A program made the translations under genes and the position numbers. The notes under the pieces are model-generated. The model ran no database searches. It saw nothing but the letters and a program-made list of their open reading frames with translations, and was not told the origin of the DNA. Positions 47,373-58,619 of a stretch of DNA of 64,000 nucleotides are shown here, in pieces. Origin of the DNA: Bacteroidaceae bacterium (GTDB lineage Bacteria > Bacteroidota > Bacteroidia > Bacteroidales > Bacteroidaceae); NCBI GenBank assembly GCA_024398635.1, contig JAKSIV010000002.1:62001-126000 (forward strand), read 5' to 3'. Positions within the stretch are counted from its first letter, which is position 1. Each line of letters opens with the position of its first letter.

Positions 47373-47380
47373 CAAAGCTA
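47373..47380 (-). promoter_or_regulatory. -7 box for the 37-residue membrane protein
   Basis: On the minus strand TAGCTTTG, an exact TAnnTTTG match, with TGTG 20 bases upstream. The implied leader is only about 10 bases. Confidence 0.4.
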
Positions 47381-47396
47381 CCCGTTTTTCTTGTAG

Positions 47397-48281
<885 letters not shown>

Positions 48282-48301
48282 GCAAAAATTTAACATTATT
48301 C

Positions 48302-48332
48302 TTTGTCGGGTGCAGGATATTCTCTATCTTTG
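48302..48332 (+). promoter_or_regulatory. Promoter of the rimP-nusA-infB operon
   Basis: TTTG at 48302-48305, 19 bases, TATCTTTG at 48325-48332. The inverted pair CGGGTGCA (48307-48314) and TGCACCCG (48331-48338) brackets the spacer and -7 box. Confidence 0.75.
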
Positions 48333-48354
48333 CACCCGATAAGATGATGTGTGG

Positions 48355-48377
48355 AGAGGCCTTGAGGCCTCTTTTTT
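48355..48377 (+). terminator. Leader hairpin with U-tract before rimP (attenuator candidate)
   Basis: AGAGGCC (48355-48361), TTGA, GGCCTCT (48366-48372), then TTTTT. It lies between the promoter and the rimP start codon at 48421, about 15 bases after the likely transcription start, so it can only act as an attenuator of this operon. Confidence 0.65.
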
Positions 48378-48420
48378 GTTGCCATACGCAAGCTTATCGG
48401 CAATAAGTATTACTTAATAT

Positions 48421-48891
48421 ATGATTGACAAACAACAAGTTATCAGTATTGCTGAGAAATGGCTCAACACCAAGGAGGGCTATTTTCTTGTGGATGTAGA
48501 CGTTACCCCCGACAACCGTATCGTGGTGGAGATTGACCAGGCAGAGGGCGTGTGGATAGACGACTGCGTGGATCTGAGCCGTTTCATTGAGTCTTCTTTG
48601 GACCGTGATGTTGAGGATTATGAGCTGGAGGTGGGATCGGCCGGAATTGGTCAGCCGTTCAAGGTGCTGCAGCAGTATATCAATCATATAGGCCAGGAGG
48701 TTGAGGTGCTTCCCAAGAGCGGTGCCAAGATCAAGGGCATACTTGTTAAGGCCGATGAGAAGGGCTTTGCAATCCGTACCACCCGTAAGGAGAAGGTTGA
48801 GGGCTCAAAGCGCCCCAAGACCATTGAGGTGGAGATGCCTTTCGGCCACGATGAAGTGAAATATGTAAAATACGTAATAAGTTTAAAGTAA
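48421..48891 (+). CDS. rimP: Ribosome maturation factor RimP
   Basis: Assists assembly of the 30S subunit. It has 156 residues. The N-terminal alpha/beta domain includes DNRIVVEIDQAEGVWIDDCV and DYELEVGSAGIGQPF (the usual LEVSSPG region). The C-terminal Sm-like barrel has GAKIKGILVKADEKGF. It heads the rimP-nusA-infB operon, with nusA starting 1 base after its stop, as in most bacteria. Confidence 0.95.
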   Translation: MIDKQQVISIAEKWLNTKEGYFLVDVDVTPDNRIVVEIDQAEGVWIDDCVDLSRFIESSLDRDVEDYELEVGSAGIGQPFKVLQQYINHIGQEVEVLPKSGAKIKGILVKADEKGFAIRTTRKEKVEGSKRPKTIEVEMPFGHDEVKYVKYVISLK

Positions 48892-48892
48892 A

Positions 48893-50179
48893 ATGGCTAC
48901 TAAGAAAGAAGAGGCGATCTCATTGATTGATACCTTTCAGGAGTTCAAGGAACTGAAAAACATTGACCGCATGACGCTGGTCTCAGTCCTTGAGGAGAGT
49001 TTTCGCAGTGTTATCTCCAAGATGTTTGGAACCGATGAGAACTACTCGGTGATCGTTAACCCGGATAAGGGTGACTGCGAGATCCAGCGTTCACGAATCG
49101 TGGTCGAGGACAAGGATCTGGAGGATTCAAACACTCAGATTTCACTCACAGAGGCCCGTCGGATTGACGAGGACTTTGAGGTAGGTGAGGAAGTATCCGA
49201 GCAGGTTGATTTCTCAAAGTTCGGCCGCAGGGCCATTCTGAACCTGCGTCAGACTCTGGCTTCAAAGATTCTGGAGCTTGAGAAGGACAGCCTCTACAAC
49301 AAGTATGTTGAGAAGATTGGAACCATCGTTACCGGTGAGGTTTACCAGATCTGGAAGAAGGAGATACTGCTTTTAGATGAGGAGGGTAATGAGCTGCTGC
49401 TGGCCAAGACTGACCAGATTCCCAGCGATTTCTTCCGTAAGGGTGAGACCGTACGCGCCGTGGTTGACCGCGTGGACAACGTGAACAACCCCAAGATCAT
49501 GCTGAGCCGTACATCGCCTGTGTTCCTGCAGCGTCTGCTGGAGCAGGAGGTTCCCGAGATTGCCGATGGTCTGATTACCATCAAGAAGATTGTACGCATA
49601 CCGGGCGAGCGCGCCAAGATTGCCGTTGAGTCTTATGATGACCGTATTGATCCCGTAGGCGCCTGCGTAGGTGTAAAGGGTTCACGTATTCACGGTATCG
49701 TACGCGAGCTGCGTAACGAGAACATCGATGTAATCAACTATACAACCAACATAGAGCTCTTTATCAAGCGTGCCCTGAGCCCCGCCAAGATCTCAGAGCT
49801 GAATCTGGATACCGAGGCCCGCAGAGCCGAGGTTTACCTCAAGCAGGATCAGGTATCGCTTGCTATCGGTAAGAGCGGTCTGAACATAAAGCTGGCCAGC
49901 ATGCTGACCGAGTACACGATTGATGTATACCGTGAGCTTGAGCAGGATTCAACCGAGGAGGATATCTATCTGGATGACTTCCGTGGCGATATCGAGGATT
50001 GGGTTGTCGATGCACTGCACGATGCAGGATTTGAGACTGCCAAGGCTGTGCTGCGTGCTGACCGTGAGATCCTGACCGAGTCAGTTGACCTTGAGGAGGA
50101 GCAGGTTGACGAGATACTGGATATCCTGGCACGTGAGTTTGCCGATGAGGAGGAGTTCCAGAAGTTTATTAAGAAGTAA
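48893..50179 (+). CDS. nusA: Transcription termination/antitermination factor NusA
   Basis: Binds RNA polymerase and modulates pausing and termination. It has 428 residues: an N-terminal polymerase-binding domain (about 1-125), an S1 domain near 135-200 (GTIVTGEVYQIWKKEI), and two KH domains (GACVGVKGSRIHGIVRELRN near 255-275, LAIGKSGLNIKLASML near 322-337). A short acidic C-terminal tail follows. It could autoregulate the operon through the leader hairpin at 48355, as NusA does in E. coli (inference). Confidence 0.96.
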   Translation: MATKKEEAISLIDTFQEFKELKNIDRMTLVSVLEESFRSVISKMFGTDENYSVIVNPDKGDCEIQRSRIVVEDKDLEDSNTQISLTEARRIDEDFEVGEEVSEQVDFSKFGRRAILNLRQTLASKILELEKDSLYNKYVEKIGTIVTGEVYQIWKKEILLLDEEGNELLLAKTDQIPSDFFRKGETVRAVVDRVDNVNNPKIMLSRTSPVFLQRLLEQEVPEIADGLITIKKIVRIPGERAKIAVESYDDRIDPVGACVGVKGSRIHGIVRELRNENIDVINYTTNIELFIKRALSPAKISELNLDTEARRAEVYLKQDQVSLAIGKSGLNIKLASMLTEYTIDVYRELEQDSTEEDIYLDDFRGDIEDWVVDALHDAGFETAKAVLRADREILTESVDLEEEQVDEILDILAREFADEEEFQKFIKK

Positions 50180-50223
50180 GAAACAATCGGGGCAATGCCC
50201 TTGAGTAGAAAGTATTTTTATAG

Positions 50224-53148
50224 ATGGCGATAAGAATAAGTAAAGCAACAAGAGAGTTGAATGTGGGAGTTTCGACCCTGGTCGATTTCCTGCACAAGAA
50301 GGGTTTTGCCGATATAACCGAAGACCTGAACCAGAAACTCACTGACGAGCAGTATAACCTGCTTGTAGCTGAGTACAGCCAGGACAAGTCTATCCGCGAG
50401 GAGGCTACCAAGTTCCTTCAGGACCGTATGAGCCGTAAGGCTGTGCCCGAGGAGCCGGTACAGGAGAAGCCTGTAAAGCCTGCCCGTAAGGAGCCGGAGA
50501 TGATAGAGACTGTCATCCCCGAGGAGCCGGTAATAAAGTTCAAGACAGTAGGTAAGATAAATCTTGAGACCCCCAAGGCTGAGCCTAAGGAGGAACCCAA
50601 GGCTGAGCCTGCTCCCAAGAAGGAGCCTGCCAAGCGTGTGGCAGAGCCTGTTGAGCCCAAGAAGGAGACTCCCAAACCTGCCGCACCCGTTAAGGAGGAG
50701 CCGGTGGTTAAGGAAGAGCCTAAAGCTGAGCCCAAGAAACCGGTTGCCGCTCCCAAGGCAGAGCCCGTGCAGCCTGAACCTGAGGTTGAGGCAGCTCCGG
50801 CAGAGGAGCCCGAGCCTATGGTTGAAGCTGAAAATGAGGCAGTTTCTCAGGAGGAGGTGTTCAAACTCTCTGCTCCCCAGAACGGCGGACTTAACATCAA
50901 GACTGTGGGAAAGATTGACCTGACAGCCATCAATCAGTCAACCCGTCCCAAGAAAAAGTCCAAGGAGGAGAAGAAAAAGGAGCGTGAGGCCAAGGAGCAG
51001 GAGCGTCAGCAACAGCGTCAGCAGTTCAAGGAGTCTCTGATGAAGGAAATCAGGCCGGGTGAGAAATCACAGGGCGGCGATGCTCCGCGCAAGAAGAACC
51101 GTGTCCGCATAGGCGGAGAGAAGGTTGATCTGTCAAAGGCAGATAGCTACGGTCAGTCACAGAATAATGAGGGTCGTGGCAAGGATGCCCAGAAGGGAGG
51201 AGGCCGCAACAATAAGGATCACCGTTTCAACAAGGCTGATAAGGCTGATTTCTCAAATGAGGATGTAAACCGTCAGATACGAGATACCTTCTCATCGTTC
51301 CAGAAGGGTAAGACAAAGTCTTCAAAGTACCGCAAGGACAAGCGTGAGCAGGTCCAGCAGCGTCAGATGGAGGCTCTTGAGCAGGAGATGGCTGAGAGCA
51401 AGGTATTGAAACTGACAGAGTTCGTGACAGCCAACGAGCTGGCCACAATGATGAACATCCCCGTTACCCAGGTTATCGCAACCTGTATGAACGTGGGTAT
51501 GATGGTTTCAATCAACCAGCGTCTGGATGCAGAGACAATCAACATTGTGGCCGATGAGTATGGTTTCAGCACCGACTTTGTAAGCGCCGAGGTCGCACAG
51601 CAGATCAGCGAGGAGAAGGATAAGGAGGAGGATCTGGTACCGCGTGCACCTATCGTTACCGTTATGGGTCACGTTGACCATGGTAAGACTTCTCTGCTTG
51701 ACTACATCCGCAAGTCAAACGTTATTGCCGGTGAGGCCGGTGGTATCACCCAGCATATCGGTGCTTATAACGTGAAACTGGATGACGGACGTCATATCAC
51801 ATTCTTAGATACTCCGGGTCACGAGGCATTTACCGCTATGCGTGCCCGTGGTGCTCAGGTAACGGATATAGCAATCATCATCGTTGCTGCCGATGACAGC
51901 GTGATGCCCCAGACCAAGGAGGCAATCGCACACGCCACCGCAGCCGGTGTACCTATCGTGTTCGCAATCAATAAGGTCGATAAACCCGCCGCTGATCCCG
52001 AGCGTATCAAGCAGGAGCTGGCGCAGATGAACTTCCTGGTTGAGGACTGGGGAGGCAAGTACCAGAGTCAGGACATATCGGCCAAGAAGGGTACAGGTGT
52101 TCCCGAACTTATGGAGAAGGTGCTGCTTGAGGCCGAGATGCTTGACCTCAAGGCCAATCCCAACCGTAAGGCTACAGGTACCATCATTGAGTCTTCACTT
52201 GACAAGGGCCGCGGTTACGTGGCTACGGTTCTGGTATCCAACGGTACCCTGAAGATGGGTGACATCGTGATTGCCGGAACATCCTGGGGTAAGGTAAAGG
52301 CTATGTTCAACGAGCGTAACCAGAAGCTCAAGTCAGCCGCTCCCGCAGAGCCTGTGCTGATTCTGGGTCTGAACGGTGCTCCTCAGGCCGGTGTAAGCTT
52401 CCACGTAGTGGACAGCGAGCGTGAGGCCCGCGAGATTACCGGCAAGCGTGAGCAGCTGCAGCGTGAGCAGGGTGTGCGTACCGCACAGACTCTTACCCTT
52501 GACGAGCTGGGCCGCCGTATCAAGATGGGCGACTTCCACGAACTCAACCTGATTGTAAAGGCCGATGTGGACGGATCCGTTGAGGCTCTGAGTGACTCAC
52601 TCATCAAGCTCTCTACACCTAACATCCAGGTCAACGTGATACACAAGGCCGTGGGTGCCATTTCTGAGAGTGATGTCAGCCTGGCTGCCGCATCCAACGC
52701 CATCATCATAGGCTTTGATGTACGTCCTTCGGGTGCCGCCAAGCGTCTGGCCGAGCAGAATGATGTTGATATCCGTATCTACTCCATCATATATGATGCC
52801 ATTGATGAGGTCAAGTCAGCCATGGAAGGTCTGCTTGCTCCCAAGGTCAAGGAGGAGGTTACCTCTACCGTCGAGGTCATGGAGGTGTTCCATATCTCAA
52901 AGGTTGGTATGGTTGCCGGTTGCCGCGTGCGTGAGGGTAAGGTTTCACGTAACGACAAGGCCCGCGTGATACGTGACGGTATCGTAATCCATACCGGCGA
53001 TATCCAGGCTCTTAAGCGTTTCAAGGATGACGTCAAGGAGGTTCAGTCCGGAATGGAGTGCGGTATGAGCCTGGTATCATACAATGACATCAAGGAGGGT
53101 GATATGATTGAGACATTCACCACGATTGAGGTTAAACAGACTCTTTAA
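50224..53148 (+). CDS. infB: Translation initiation factor IF-2
   Basis: GTPase that places initiator tRNA on the ribosome. It has 974 residues. A small N-terminal IF2 domain ([20 protein letters not shown]) is followed by a long Glu/Pro/Lys-rich disordered stretch (about 75-205) and a basic stretch. The second IF2_N domain is near 393-440. The G domain has GHVDHGKT at 482-489, DTPGH from 529 and NKVD from 583. Domains II-IV end at TIEVKQTL. It lies 44 bases after nusA. Confidence 0.97.
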   Translation: MAIRISKATRELNVGVSTLVDFLHKKGFADITEDLNQKLTDEQYNLLVAEYSQDKSIREEATKFLQDRMSRKAVPEEPVQEKPVKPARKEPEMIETVIPEEPVIKFKTVGKINLETPKAEPKEEPKAEPAPKKEPAKRVAEPVEPKKETPKPAAPVKEEPVVKEEPKAEPKKPVAAPKAEPVQPEPEVEAAPAEEPEPMVEAENEAVSQEEVFKLSAPQNGGLNIKTVGKIDLTAINQSTRPKKKSKEEKKKEREAKEQERQQQRQQFKESLMKEIRPGEKSQGGDAPRKKNRVRIGGEKVDLSKADSYGQSQNNEGRGKDAQKGGGRNNKDHRFNKADKADFSNEDVNRQIRDTFSSFQKGKTKSSKYRKDKREQVQQRQMEALEQEMAESKVLKLTEFVTANELATMMNIPVTQVIATCMNVGMMVSINQRLDAETINIVADEYGFSTDFVSAEVAQQISEEKDKEEDLVPRAPIVTVMGHVDHGKTSLLDYIRKSNVIAGEAGGITQHIGAYNVKLDDGRHITFLDTPGHEAFTAMRARGAQVTDIAIIIVAADDSVMPQTKEAIAHATAAGVPIVFAINKVDKPAADPERIKQELAQMNFLVEDWGGKYQSQDISAKKGTGVPELMEKVLLEAEMLDLKANPNRKATGTIIESSLDKGRGYVATVLVSNGTLKMGDIVIAGTSWGKVKAMFNERNQKLKSAAPAEPVLILGLNGAPQAGVSFHVVDSEREAREITGKREQLQREQGVRTAQTLTLDELGRRIKMGDFHELNLIVKADVDGSVEALSDSLIKLSTPNIQVNVIHKAVGAISESDVSLAAASNAIIIGFDVRPSGAAKRLAEQNDVDIRIYSIIYDAIDEVKSAMEGLLAPKVKEEVTSTVEVMEVFHISKVGMVAGCRVREGKVSRNDKARVIRDGIVIHTGDIQALKRFKDDVKEVQSGMECGMSLVSYNDIKEGDMIETFTTIEVKQTL

Positions 53149-53161
53149 AACAGGATAGGTT

Positions 53162-53722
53162 ATGGTATTGGATTGGATTATCATAATAATCATGCTTGTC
53201 GGTCTGATAGGAGGCATCATCAAAGGTGTCATCCAGCAGGTATTCAGCCTGGGAGGTCTTATTCTTGGCATCATACTGGGCACGCTGCTCTACGAGCCGT
53301 TTGCCGGTCTGCTGCTGAGCATATTCAGGATGTCAGACCAGACTGCCAGAATCGTGGCTTTCGTGATAATCCTGCTTGTGGTACCCATGGTATGCGGACT
53401 GTTTGGAAAGGCCCTTTCCAAACTGGTTCATGCCGCCAATCTGGGTTGCCTGGACAGGCTTTTGGGAGCGGCGGTCGGACTCTTCGAGGTGGTACTCATC
53501 ATGGGTCTGGTAATCATGGTGCTGGATATGACCGGAATATCGGACAAGATAGTCAAGAAGGAGGCCAAGAGGCAGTCACAGCTTTATGTGCCGGTCAGTG
53601 ATTTCTCCGGTTACTGCCTGCAGTGGACCTGGAACAAGGTAAAGGAGAATGCCGAGGACTTGATACCTGACTATAAGAAAGAAGACAAGGATAAAGACAA
53701 GAAAGACCCAAAAAAGGTTTGA
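53162..53722 (+). CDS. CvpA-family membrane protein
   Basis: A 186-residue inner-membrane protein with four predicted spans (about 3-20, 28-48, 64-83, 103-122) and family marks such as [20 protein letters not shown] and [14 protein letters not shown]. The C-terminal tail is highly charged ([11 protein letters not shown]). The family is named after the E. coli colicin V production protein. Its general role is unclear, probably envelope homeostasis. It sits between infB and sufB in the same direction. Confidence 0.88.
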   Translation: MVLDWIIIIIMLVGLIGGIIKGVIQQVFSLGGLILGIILGTLLYEPFAGLLLSIFRMSDQTARIVAFVIILLVVPMVCGLFGKALSKLVHAANLGCLDRLLGAAVGLFEVVLIMGLVIMVLDMTGISDKIVKKEAKRQSQLYVPVSDFSGYCLQWTWNKVKENAEDLIPDYKKEDKDKDKKDPKKV

Positions 53723-53726
53723 GAAG

Positions 53727-55190
53727 TTGAATACCGAGACACAGGACAACAGTCTGATAAGGGAAATCAGTGCCGAGAAGTACAGGTACGGTTTCACTAC
53801 CGATGTCCACACCGATATAATAGACCGCGGTCTGACCGAGGATACCGTAAGGCTCATCTCAGAGCGCAAGGGTGAACCGGAGTGGATGCTGGAGTTCCGT
53901 CTTAAGGCGTACCGCCACTGGCTTACCATGGAAATGCCGCATTGGGCGCATCTGGATATCCCTGAGATAGACTATCAGAACATATCATACTACGCTGATC
54001 CCACAGCAAAGAAGAAGGAGGGTCCCAAGAACCTGGACGAGATTGATCCGCAGGTGATGAAGACTTTCGATAAGCTGGGTATACCCCTTGAGGAGCGTCT
54101 GGCTCTGAGCGGCGGCGTGGCCGTGGATGCGGTCATGGACTCCGTATCGGTCAAGACCACCTTCAAGCAGACACTGGCCGAGAAGGGTATCATATTCTGC
54201 TCCATGGGTGAGGCGGTAAAGAACCATCCTGACCTGATAAAACAGTATCTGGGCAGCGTGGTCAATTACCGTGACAACTTCTTTGCCGCCTTGAACAGCG
54301 CCGTATTCAGTGACGGATCATTCGTATACATTCCCAAGGGAGTGCGCTGCCCTATGGAGCTGTCAACATACTTCCGCATCAACGCTGCCGGAACGGGTCA
54401 GTTTGAGCGCACGCTTATTGTGGCCGATGATGACAGCTACGTATCCTATCTGGAGGGTTGCACCGCACCTATGCGCGATGAGAACCAGCTGCATGCCGCC
54501 ATCGTTGAGATTGTGGTTTTAGACCGCGCCGAGGTAAAGTACAGCACTGTTCAGAACTGGTATCCGGGTGATGAGAACGGCAAGGGTGGTGTATATAATT
54601 TTGTAACAAAACGCGGACTCCTGAAGGGTGTTGACAGCAAGCTGTCGTGGACCCAGGTGGAGACCGGATCGGCCATAACATGGAAATACCCCAGTTGCGT
54701 GCTTCAGGGTGACGGGGCTCAGGGTGAGTTCTACTCCGTGGCGCTGACAAATAACTGGCAGCAGGCCGATACGGGAACCAAGATGATACACATAGGCCGT
54801 AACACAAAGAGTACGGTAATCAGTAAGGGCATATCGGCCGGACACAGCCAGAACTCATACCGCGGACTTATCAAGGTGGGTGAGCATGCCGACGGAGCCC
54901 GTAACTACAGCCAGTGTGACTCACTGTTGCTGGGCAGCGACTGCGCTGCGCATACATTCCCTTACATGGATGTTAAGAACGAGACTGCCATTGTGGAGCA
55001 CGAGGCAACTACGTCAAAGATATCTGAGGACCAGTTGTTCTACTGCAACCAGCGTGGCATACCTATGGAACAGGCCATCGGCCTTATTGTTAACGGTTAC
55101 GCCAAGGAGGTGCTCAACAAACTGCCTATGGAGTTTGCGGTCGAGGCCCAGCGCCTGCTTTCGGTGTCACTTGAAAATACGGTAGGTTAA
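53727..55190 (+). CDS. sufB: Fe-S cluster assembly scaffold SufB (TTG start)
   Basis: Scaffold subunit of the SUF iron-sulfur assembly machine, 487 residues. Family marks are [44 protein letters not shown] and the C-terminal [15 protein letters not shown]. The start is a TTG at 53727, 4 bases after the cvpA stop. The next Met is some 54 residues in, past conserved sequence, and no ATG or GTG lies nearby, so TTG initiation is the best reading. Confidence 0.94.
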   Translation: MNTETQDNSLIREISAEKYRYGFTTDVHTDIIDRGLTEDTVRLISERKGEPEWMLEFRLKAYRHWLTMEMPHWAHLDIPEIDYQNISYYADPTAKKKEGPKNLDEIDPQVMKTFDKLGIPLEERLALSGGVAVDAVMDSVSVKTTFKQTLAEKGIIFCSMGEAVKNHPDLIKQYLGSVVNYRDNFFAALNSAVFSDGSFVYIPKGVRCPMELSTYFRINAAGTGQFERTLIVADDDSYVSYLEGCTAPMRDENQLHAAIVEIVVLDRAEVKYSTVQNWYPGDENGKGGVYNFVTKRGLLKGVDSKLSWTQVETGSAITWKYPSCVLQGDGAQGEFYSVALTNNWQQADTGTKMIHIGRNTKSTVISKGISAGHSQNSYRGLIKVGEHADGARNYSQCDSLLLGSDCAAHTFPYMDVKNETAIVEHEATTSKISEDQLFYCNQRGIPMEQAIGLIVNGYAKEVLNKLPMEFAVEAQRLLSVSLENTVG

Positions 55191-55192
55191 CT

Positions 55193-55957
55193 ATGATGCT
55201 AAAGATTGAAAACCTTCATGCCGGAATTGACGGCAAAGAGATATTGAAAGGCATTAACCTTGAGGTCAGTGCCGGCCAGGTTCATGCCATTATGGGTCCC
55301 AACGGATCGGGCAAGAGTACCATGAGCAATGTGCTTGTGGGCCATCCTTCATATCAGGTTACCGAGGGAAGCGTTACGTTCAAGGGTAAGAACCTGCTGG
55401 ATATGCCGGCCGAGGACCGCAGCCATGAGGGCCTGTTCATGTCATTCCAGTATCCCGTGGAGATACCTGGCGTGAGCATGACCAATTTTATGCGTACCGC
55501 AATCAACGAGAAGCGCAAGTACCTGGGTCTGCAGCCTATGGCTCCAACTGATTTCCTGAAACTCATCAAGGAGAAGCGTGACCTGGTAAAACTTGACGCC
55601 AAGTTTATGAACCGATCTGTCAACGAAGGATTCAGCGGCGGTGAGAAGAAACGTAACGAGATATTCCAGATGGCCATGCTTGAGCCGTCACTGAGCATAC
55701 TTGACGAGACTGATTCCGGTCTTGACATAGATGCACTGCGTATTGTGGCCGATGGCGTGAACCGCCTCAAGAGCCCCGAGACGGCAGTGATTGTCATTAC
55801 CCACTATCAGCGTCTGCTTGACTATATCAAGCCCGATATCGTGCATGTGCTATATCAGGGCCGTATCATCAAGACTGCCGGTCCTGAACTGGCACTTGAG
55901 CTTGAGGAGCGTGGTTATGACTGGGTTATTAAGGAGTTTGAGGATTCTCAGAAATGA
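55193..55957 (+). CDS. sufC: Fe-S cluster assembly ATPase SufC
   Basis: ABC-type ATPase that drives the SufBCD scaffold. It has 254 residues (or 253 from the second ATG). Walker A is GPNGSGKST at 35-43. The family's modified signature is GFSGGEKKRNEIFQM, and Walker B is LSILDETDSGLDIDAL. It is a soluble cytoplasmic protein with no membrane spans. The start is 2 bases after sufB, and the stop overlaps sufD (ATGA). Confidence 0.97.
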   Translation: MMLKIENLHAGIDGKEILKGINLEVSAGQVHAIMGPNGSGKSTMSNVLVGHPSYQVTEGSVTFKGKNLLDMPAEDRSHEGLFMSFQYPVEIPGVSMTNFMRTAINEKRKYLGLQPMAPTDFLKLIKEKRDLVKLDAKFMNRSVNEGFSGGEKKRNEIFQMAMLEPSLSILDETDSGLDIDALRIVADGVNRLKSPETAVIVITHYQRLLDYIKPDIVHVLYQGRIIKTAGPELALELEERGYDWVIKEFEDSQK

Positions 55958-57300
55958 AGTCAGCGCAGAATTACATAAATCTGTTTAAAGAGAATAGGGC
56001 ATTGGTTGATAACGGATCGGCCGGAGTCCTGAACTCACTGCGTGATTCCGCTCTGAGCTGTCTTGAGCAGTACGGTCTGCCTCATAACGGACTCGAGGAG
56101 TACCTGCATACTGACGTGTCCAAGTGGTTTGAGCCCGACTGGGGAATGAACCTGGCACGTCTGGATATGCCGGTTGATTTTGCCCAGGCATTCAAGTGCA
56201 GCGTACCCAATCTGAGCACCCAGCTCTATTTCCTGGCAAACGATACATTTGCAAGTTCTGACACGGCTGCAAAGAATCTGTTGCCTGAGGGTGTGATAGC
56301 CGGAAGTCTCAAGGAGGCCGCCGTAGAGCATCCCGAACTGGTTGCCGGATTCTACGGAAAGCTGGCCGATATGGAGAAGCCGGGAATTGCGGCATTCAAC
56401 ACGCTGTTTGCCCAGGACGGTTTCATCCTTTATGTTCCGGATTGCGTAGTGATAGAAAAACCGTTGCAGCTTATAACACTTTTGAGTTCCAAGGTGGACC
56501 TTATGGTCAACCGCAGGATTCTGGTGGTTCTGGGACGCGACGCACAGGCAAAACTGCTGCTTTGTGACCACGCTCTCGCTGCGAATCAACACCTGACAAC
56601 TCAGGTGGTAGAGATATTCGCAGGCTCCGGCTCTACATTCGAGCTTTATGACCTGGAGGAGACTCATTACGCAAACCGCCGTACATCAGAACTTTACGTT
56701 AATCAGGAGGCCAACAGCAACGTCGAGATTGACTATGTTACACTGCATAACGGCCAGACCCGCAATACTGTTTTCTCAACTTTTGCAGGTCGTGGCTCAA
56801 ACCTCTCGCTTAACGGAATTGCCACCATTGATAAGGAGCAACACGTTGATAATATGACGTTTGCGGATCATCGGGTATCGGACTGCACAAGCAATGAACT
56901 GTTCAAATACGTTTTGGATGACAGCGCGAGTGGGTCATTCGCAGGAAAGGTATTGGTGCGTCATGGTGCGCAGCATACTGAATCACAGCAGACTAACCGC
57001 AACATCTGTCTTACTCGCCAGGCCCGCATGTTTACCCAGCCCCAACTTGAGATTTATGCCGATGACGTAAAGTGCTCGCATGGTGCAACGGTGGGTCAGC
57101 TTGACGAGAACGCCATGTTTTATATGCGTCAGCGTGGTATTCCGGAGGATGAGGCGCGTATGATGCTTATGCAGGCTTTTGTGGGTGAGGTGATAGGGCA
57201 TGTGTCTCTTGAACCGCTTCGTGACCGATTGAACAGACTGGTCGAAAAACGTTTCCGCGGTGAGCTTTCGCAGTGCGAGGGATGCCGTGCGTGCAGATAA
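55954..57300 (+). CDS. sufD: Fe-S cluster assembly protein SufD
   Basis: Third scaffold subunit, forming SufBC2D. It has 448 residues. The N-terminal helical part is variable. The beta-helix core includes DEQHVDNMTF-like sequence (here DKEQHVDNMTFADH) and VLVRHGAQHTESQQTN. The C-terminal part has CSHGATVGQLDENAMFYMRQ with a conserved His. It overlaps sufC by 4 bases and precedes sufS by 4 bases. Confidence 0.94.
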   Translation: MKSAQNYINLFKENRALVDNGSAGVLNSLRDSALSCLEQYGLPHNGLEEYLHTDVSKWFEPDWGMNLARLDMPVDFAQAFKCSVPNLSTQLYFLANDTFASSDTAAKNLLPEGVIAGSLKEAAVEHPELVAGFYGKLADMEKPGIAAFNTLFAQDGFILYVPDCVVIEKPLQLITLLSSKVDLMVNRRILVVLGRDAQAKLLLCDHALAANQHLTTQVVEIFAGSGSTFELYDLEETHYANRRTSELYVNQEANSNVEIDYVTLHNGQTRNTVFSTFAGRGSNLSLNGIATIDKEQHVDNMTFADHRVSDCTSNELFKYVLDDSASGSFAGKVLVRHGAQHTESQQTNRNICLTRQARMFTQPQLEIYADDVKCSHGATVGQLDENAMFYMRQRGIPEDEARMMLMQAFVGEVIGHVSLEPLRDRLNRLVEKRFRGELSQCEGCRACR

Positions 57301-57304
57301 GTAT

Positions 57305-58519
57305 ATGATTGATGTAGAACGCATACGTAAGGATTTCCCCATTTTGGGTCGTGAGGTGTACGGTAAGCCTCTGGTTTATCTGGACAATGCCGCCACTACC
57401 CAGAAGCCTCAGTGTGTCATTGATGCAATCAGTGAGGCTTACTGTAACGAGAATGCCAATGTTCATCGTGGCATCCATTTCCTGTCCCAGCAGGTTACTG
57501 ACATGATGGAGGCTGCTCGTGAGAAGGTACGTCAGTTCATAGGTGCCGGCAACACTGAAGAGATAATCTTTACGCGTGGAACTACCGAGAGCATCAACCT
57601 GCTGGCAAGTTCATTTGCGCAGGCTTTCCTGAAAGAGGGAGATGAGGTGGTTATATCGGGGATGGAGCATCACAGCAATATCGTTCCCTGGCAGATCCAG
57701 GCCCAGAGATACGGTTTCAAGCTCAAGGTAATACCTGTTACAGACTCCGGAGAGCTTGATTTGGATACTTACAGAACTCTTTTGACGCCAAGGACAAAAC
57801 TTGTCAGTATTACACATGTATCCAATGTGTTGGGTACCGTGAATCCTGTTCAGGATATAATCAGCGAGGCCCATCCGCACGGAATTCCCGTGGCAGTTGA
57901 CGGTGCGCAGTCTGTTCCTCACATCAAGATGAACGTTCAGCAGTTGGGAGCAGATTTTTATGCATTCAGCGGCCATAAGATTTACGGTCCTACCGGTATA
58001 GGTGTCCTTTACGGCCGTAAGGAGCTGCTCGACAGGATGCCTCCCTATCAGGGCGGCGGCGAGATGATAAAGCGTGTCACTATGGAAAAGACGACTTATA
58101 ACGAACTTCCTTACAAGTTTGAAGCGGGTACGCCTGATTATATAGGTTCAATCGCATTGGCTTCGGCACTTGACTATGTGGACGGTATCGGTATGGCCGA
58201 CATAGCGCGATATGAGTCCGAACTCTGTAATTACGCGATTGAGAGGCTTTCAGCCATTCCCGATATGCGAATTATCGGAAATGCTCCTGAGCGCAGTGCC
58301 GTGATATCTTTCCTTGTCGGAAATATCCATCCGTCAGATATGGGTACACTCCTGGATCGTCTGGGTATAGCTGTTCGTACAGGTCATCACTGCGCCGAGC
58401 CTTTGATGGACCGTTACGGCATTCCCGGCACTGTACGTGCATCTTTCTCGTTCTATAACACCAAAGCCGAAATTGATGCTTTAGTGGCTGGAATAGAGCG
58501 TGTAAAGGCGATGTTTTAA
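57305..58519 (+). CDS. sufS: Cysteine desulfurase SufS
   Basis: Group II PLP cysteine desulfurase that supplies sulfur to SufBCD. It has 404 residues. Marks are YLDNAATTQKP near residue 25, MEHHSNIVPWQ, the PLP lysine K225 in SGHKIYGPTG, and the catalytic cysteine C363 in GHHCAEPLMDRYG. The frame extends upstream to 57260, but the ATG at 57305 follows the sufD stop and gives the family's usual start. No sufE or sufU follows within the window. Confidence 0.96.
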   Translation: MIDVERIRKDFPILGREVYGKPLVYLDNAATTQKPQCVIDAISEAYCNENANVHRGIHFLSQQVTDMMEAAREKVRQFIGAGNTEEIIFTRGTTESINLLASSFAQAFLKEGDEVVISGMEHHSNIVPWQIQAQRYGFKLKVIPVTDSGELDLDTYRTLLTPRTKLVSITHVSNVLGTVNPVQDIISEAHPHGIPVAVDGAQSVPHIKMNVQQLGADFYAFSGHKIYGPTGIGVLYGRKELLDRMPPYQGGGEMIKRVTMEKTTYNELPYKFEAGTPDYIGSIALASALDYVDGIGMADIARYESELCNYAIERLSAIPDMRIIGNAPERSAVISFLVGNIHPSDMGTLLDRLGIAVRTGHHCAEPLMDRYGIPGTVRASFSFYNTKAEIDALVAGIERVKAMF

Positions 58520-58550
58520 ACTTTTTTCACATTTTGGGGCGTTTGGGGGT

Positions 58551-58579
58551 ATAACGTAGCGTTATAATGTCTACCTTTG
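58551..58579 (+). promoter_or_regulatory. Promoter and palindromic operator candidate
   Basis: TACCTTTG at 58572-58579 is a -7 box for the lipoprotein gene. Immediately upstream ATAACG-TAG-CGTTAT (58551-58565) is a perfect 6-bp inverted repeat in the spacer region, where a repressor could block RNA polymerase. TTTG at 58542-58545 is 26 bases upstream, too far for a standard -33 box. Confidence 0.45.
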
Positions 58580-58619
58580 ACCCGAATTCAGAATTCATTA
58601 TTATGCCAAATTGATAATT

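Noticed and set aside
50580..50830. Repetitive GAG/CCC/AAG-rich tract in infB as a tandem repeat or mobile element
   Set aside because: It encodes the known disordered Glu/Pro/Lys-rich linker of IF-2 in this group; the repeats are irregular.
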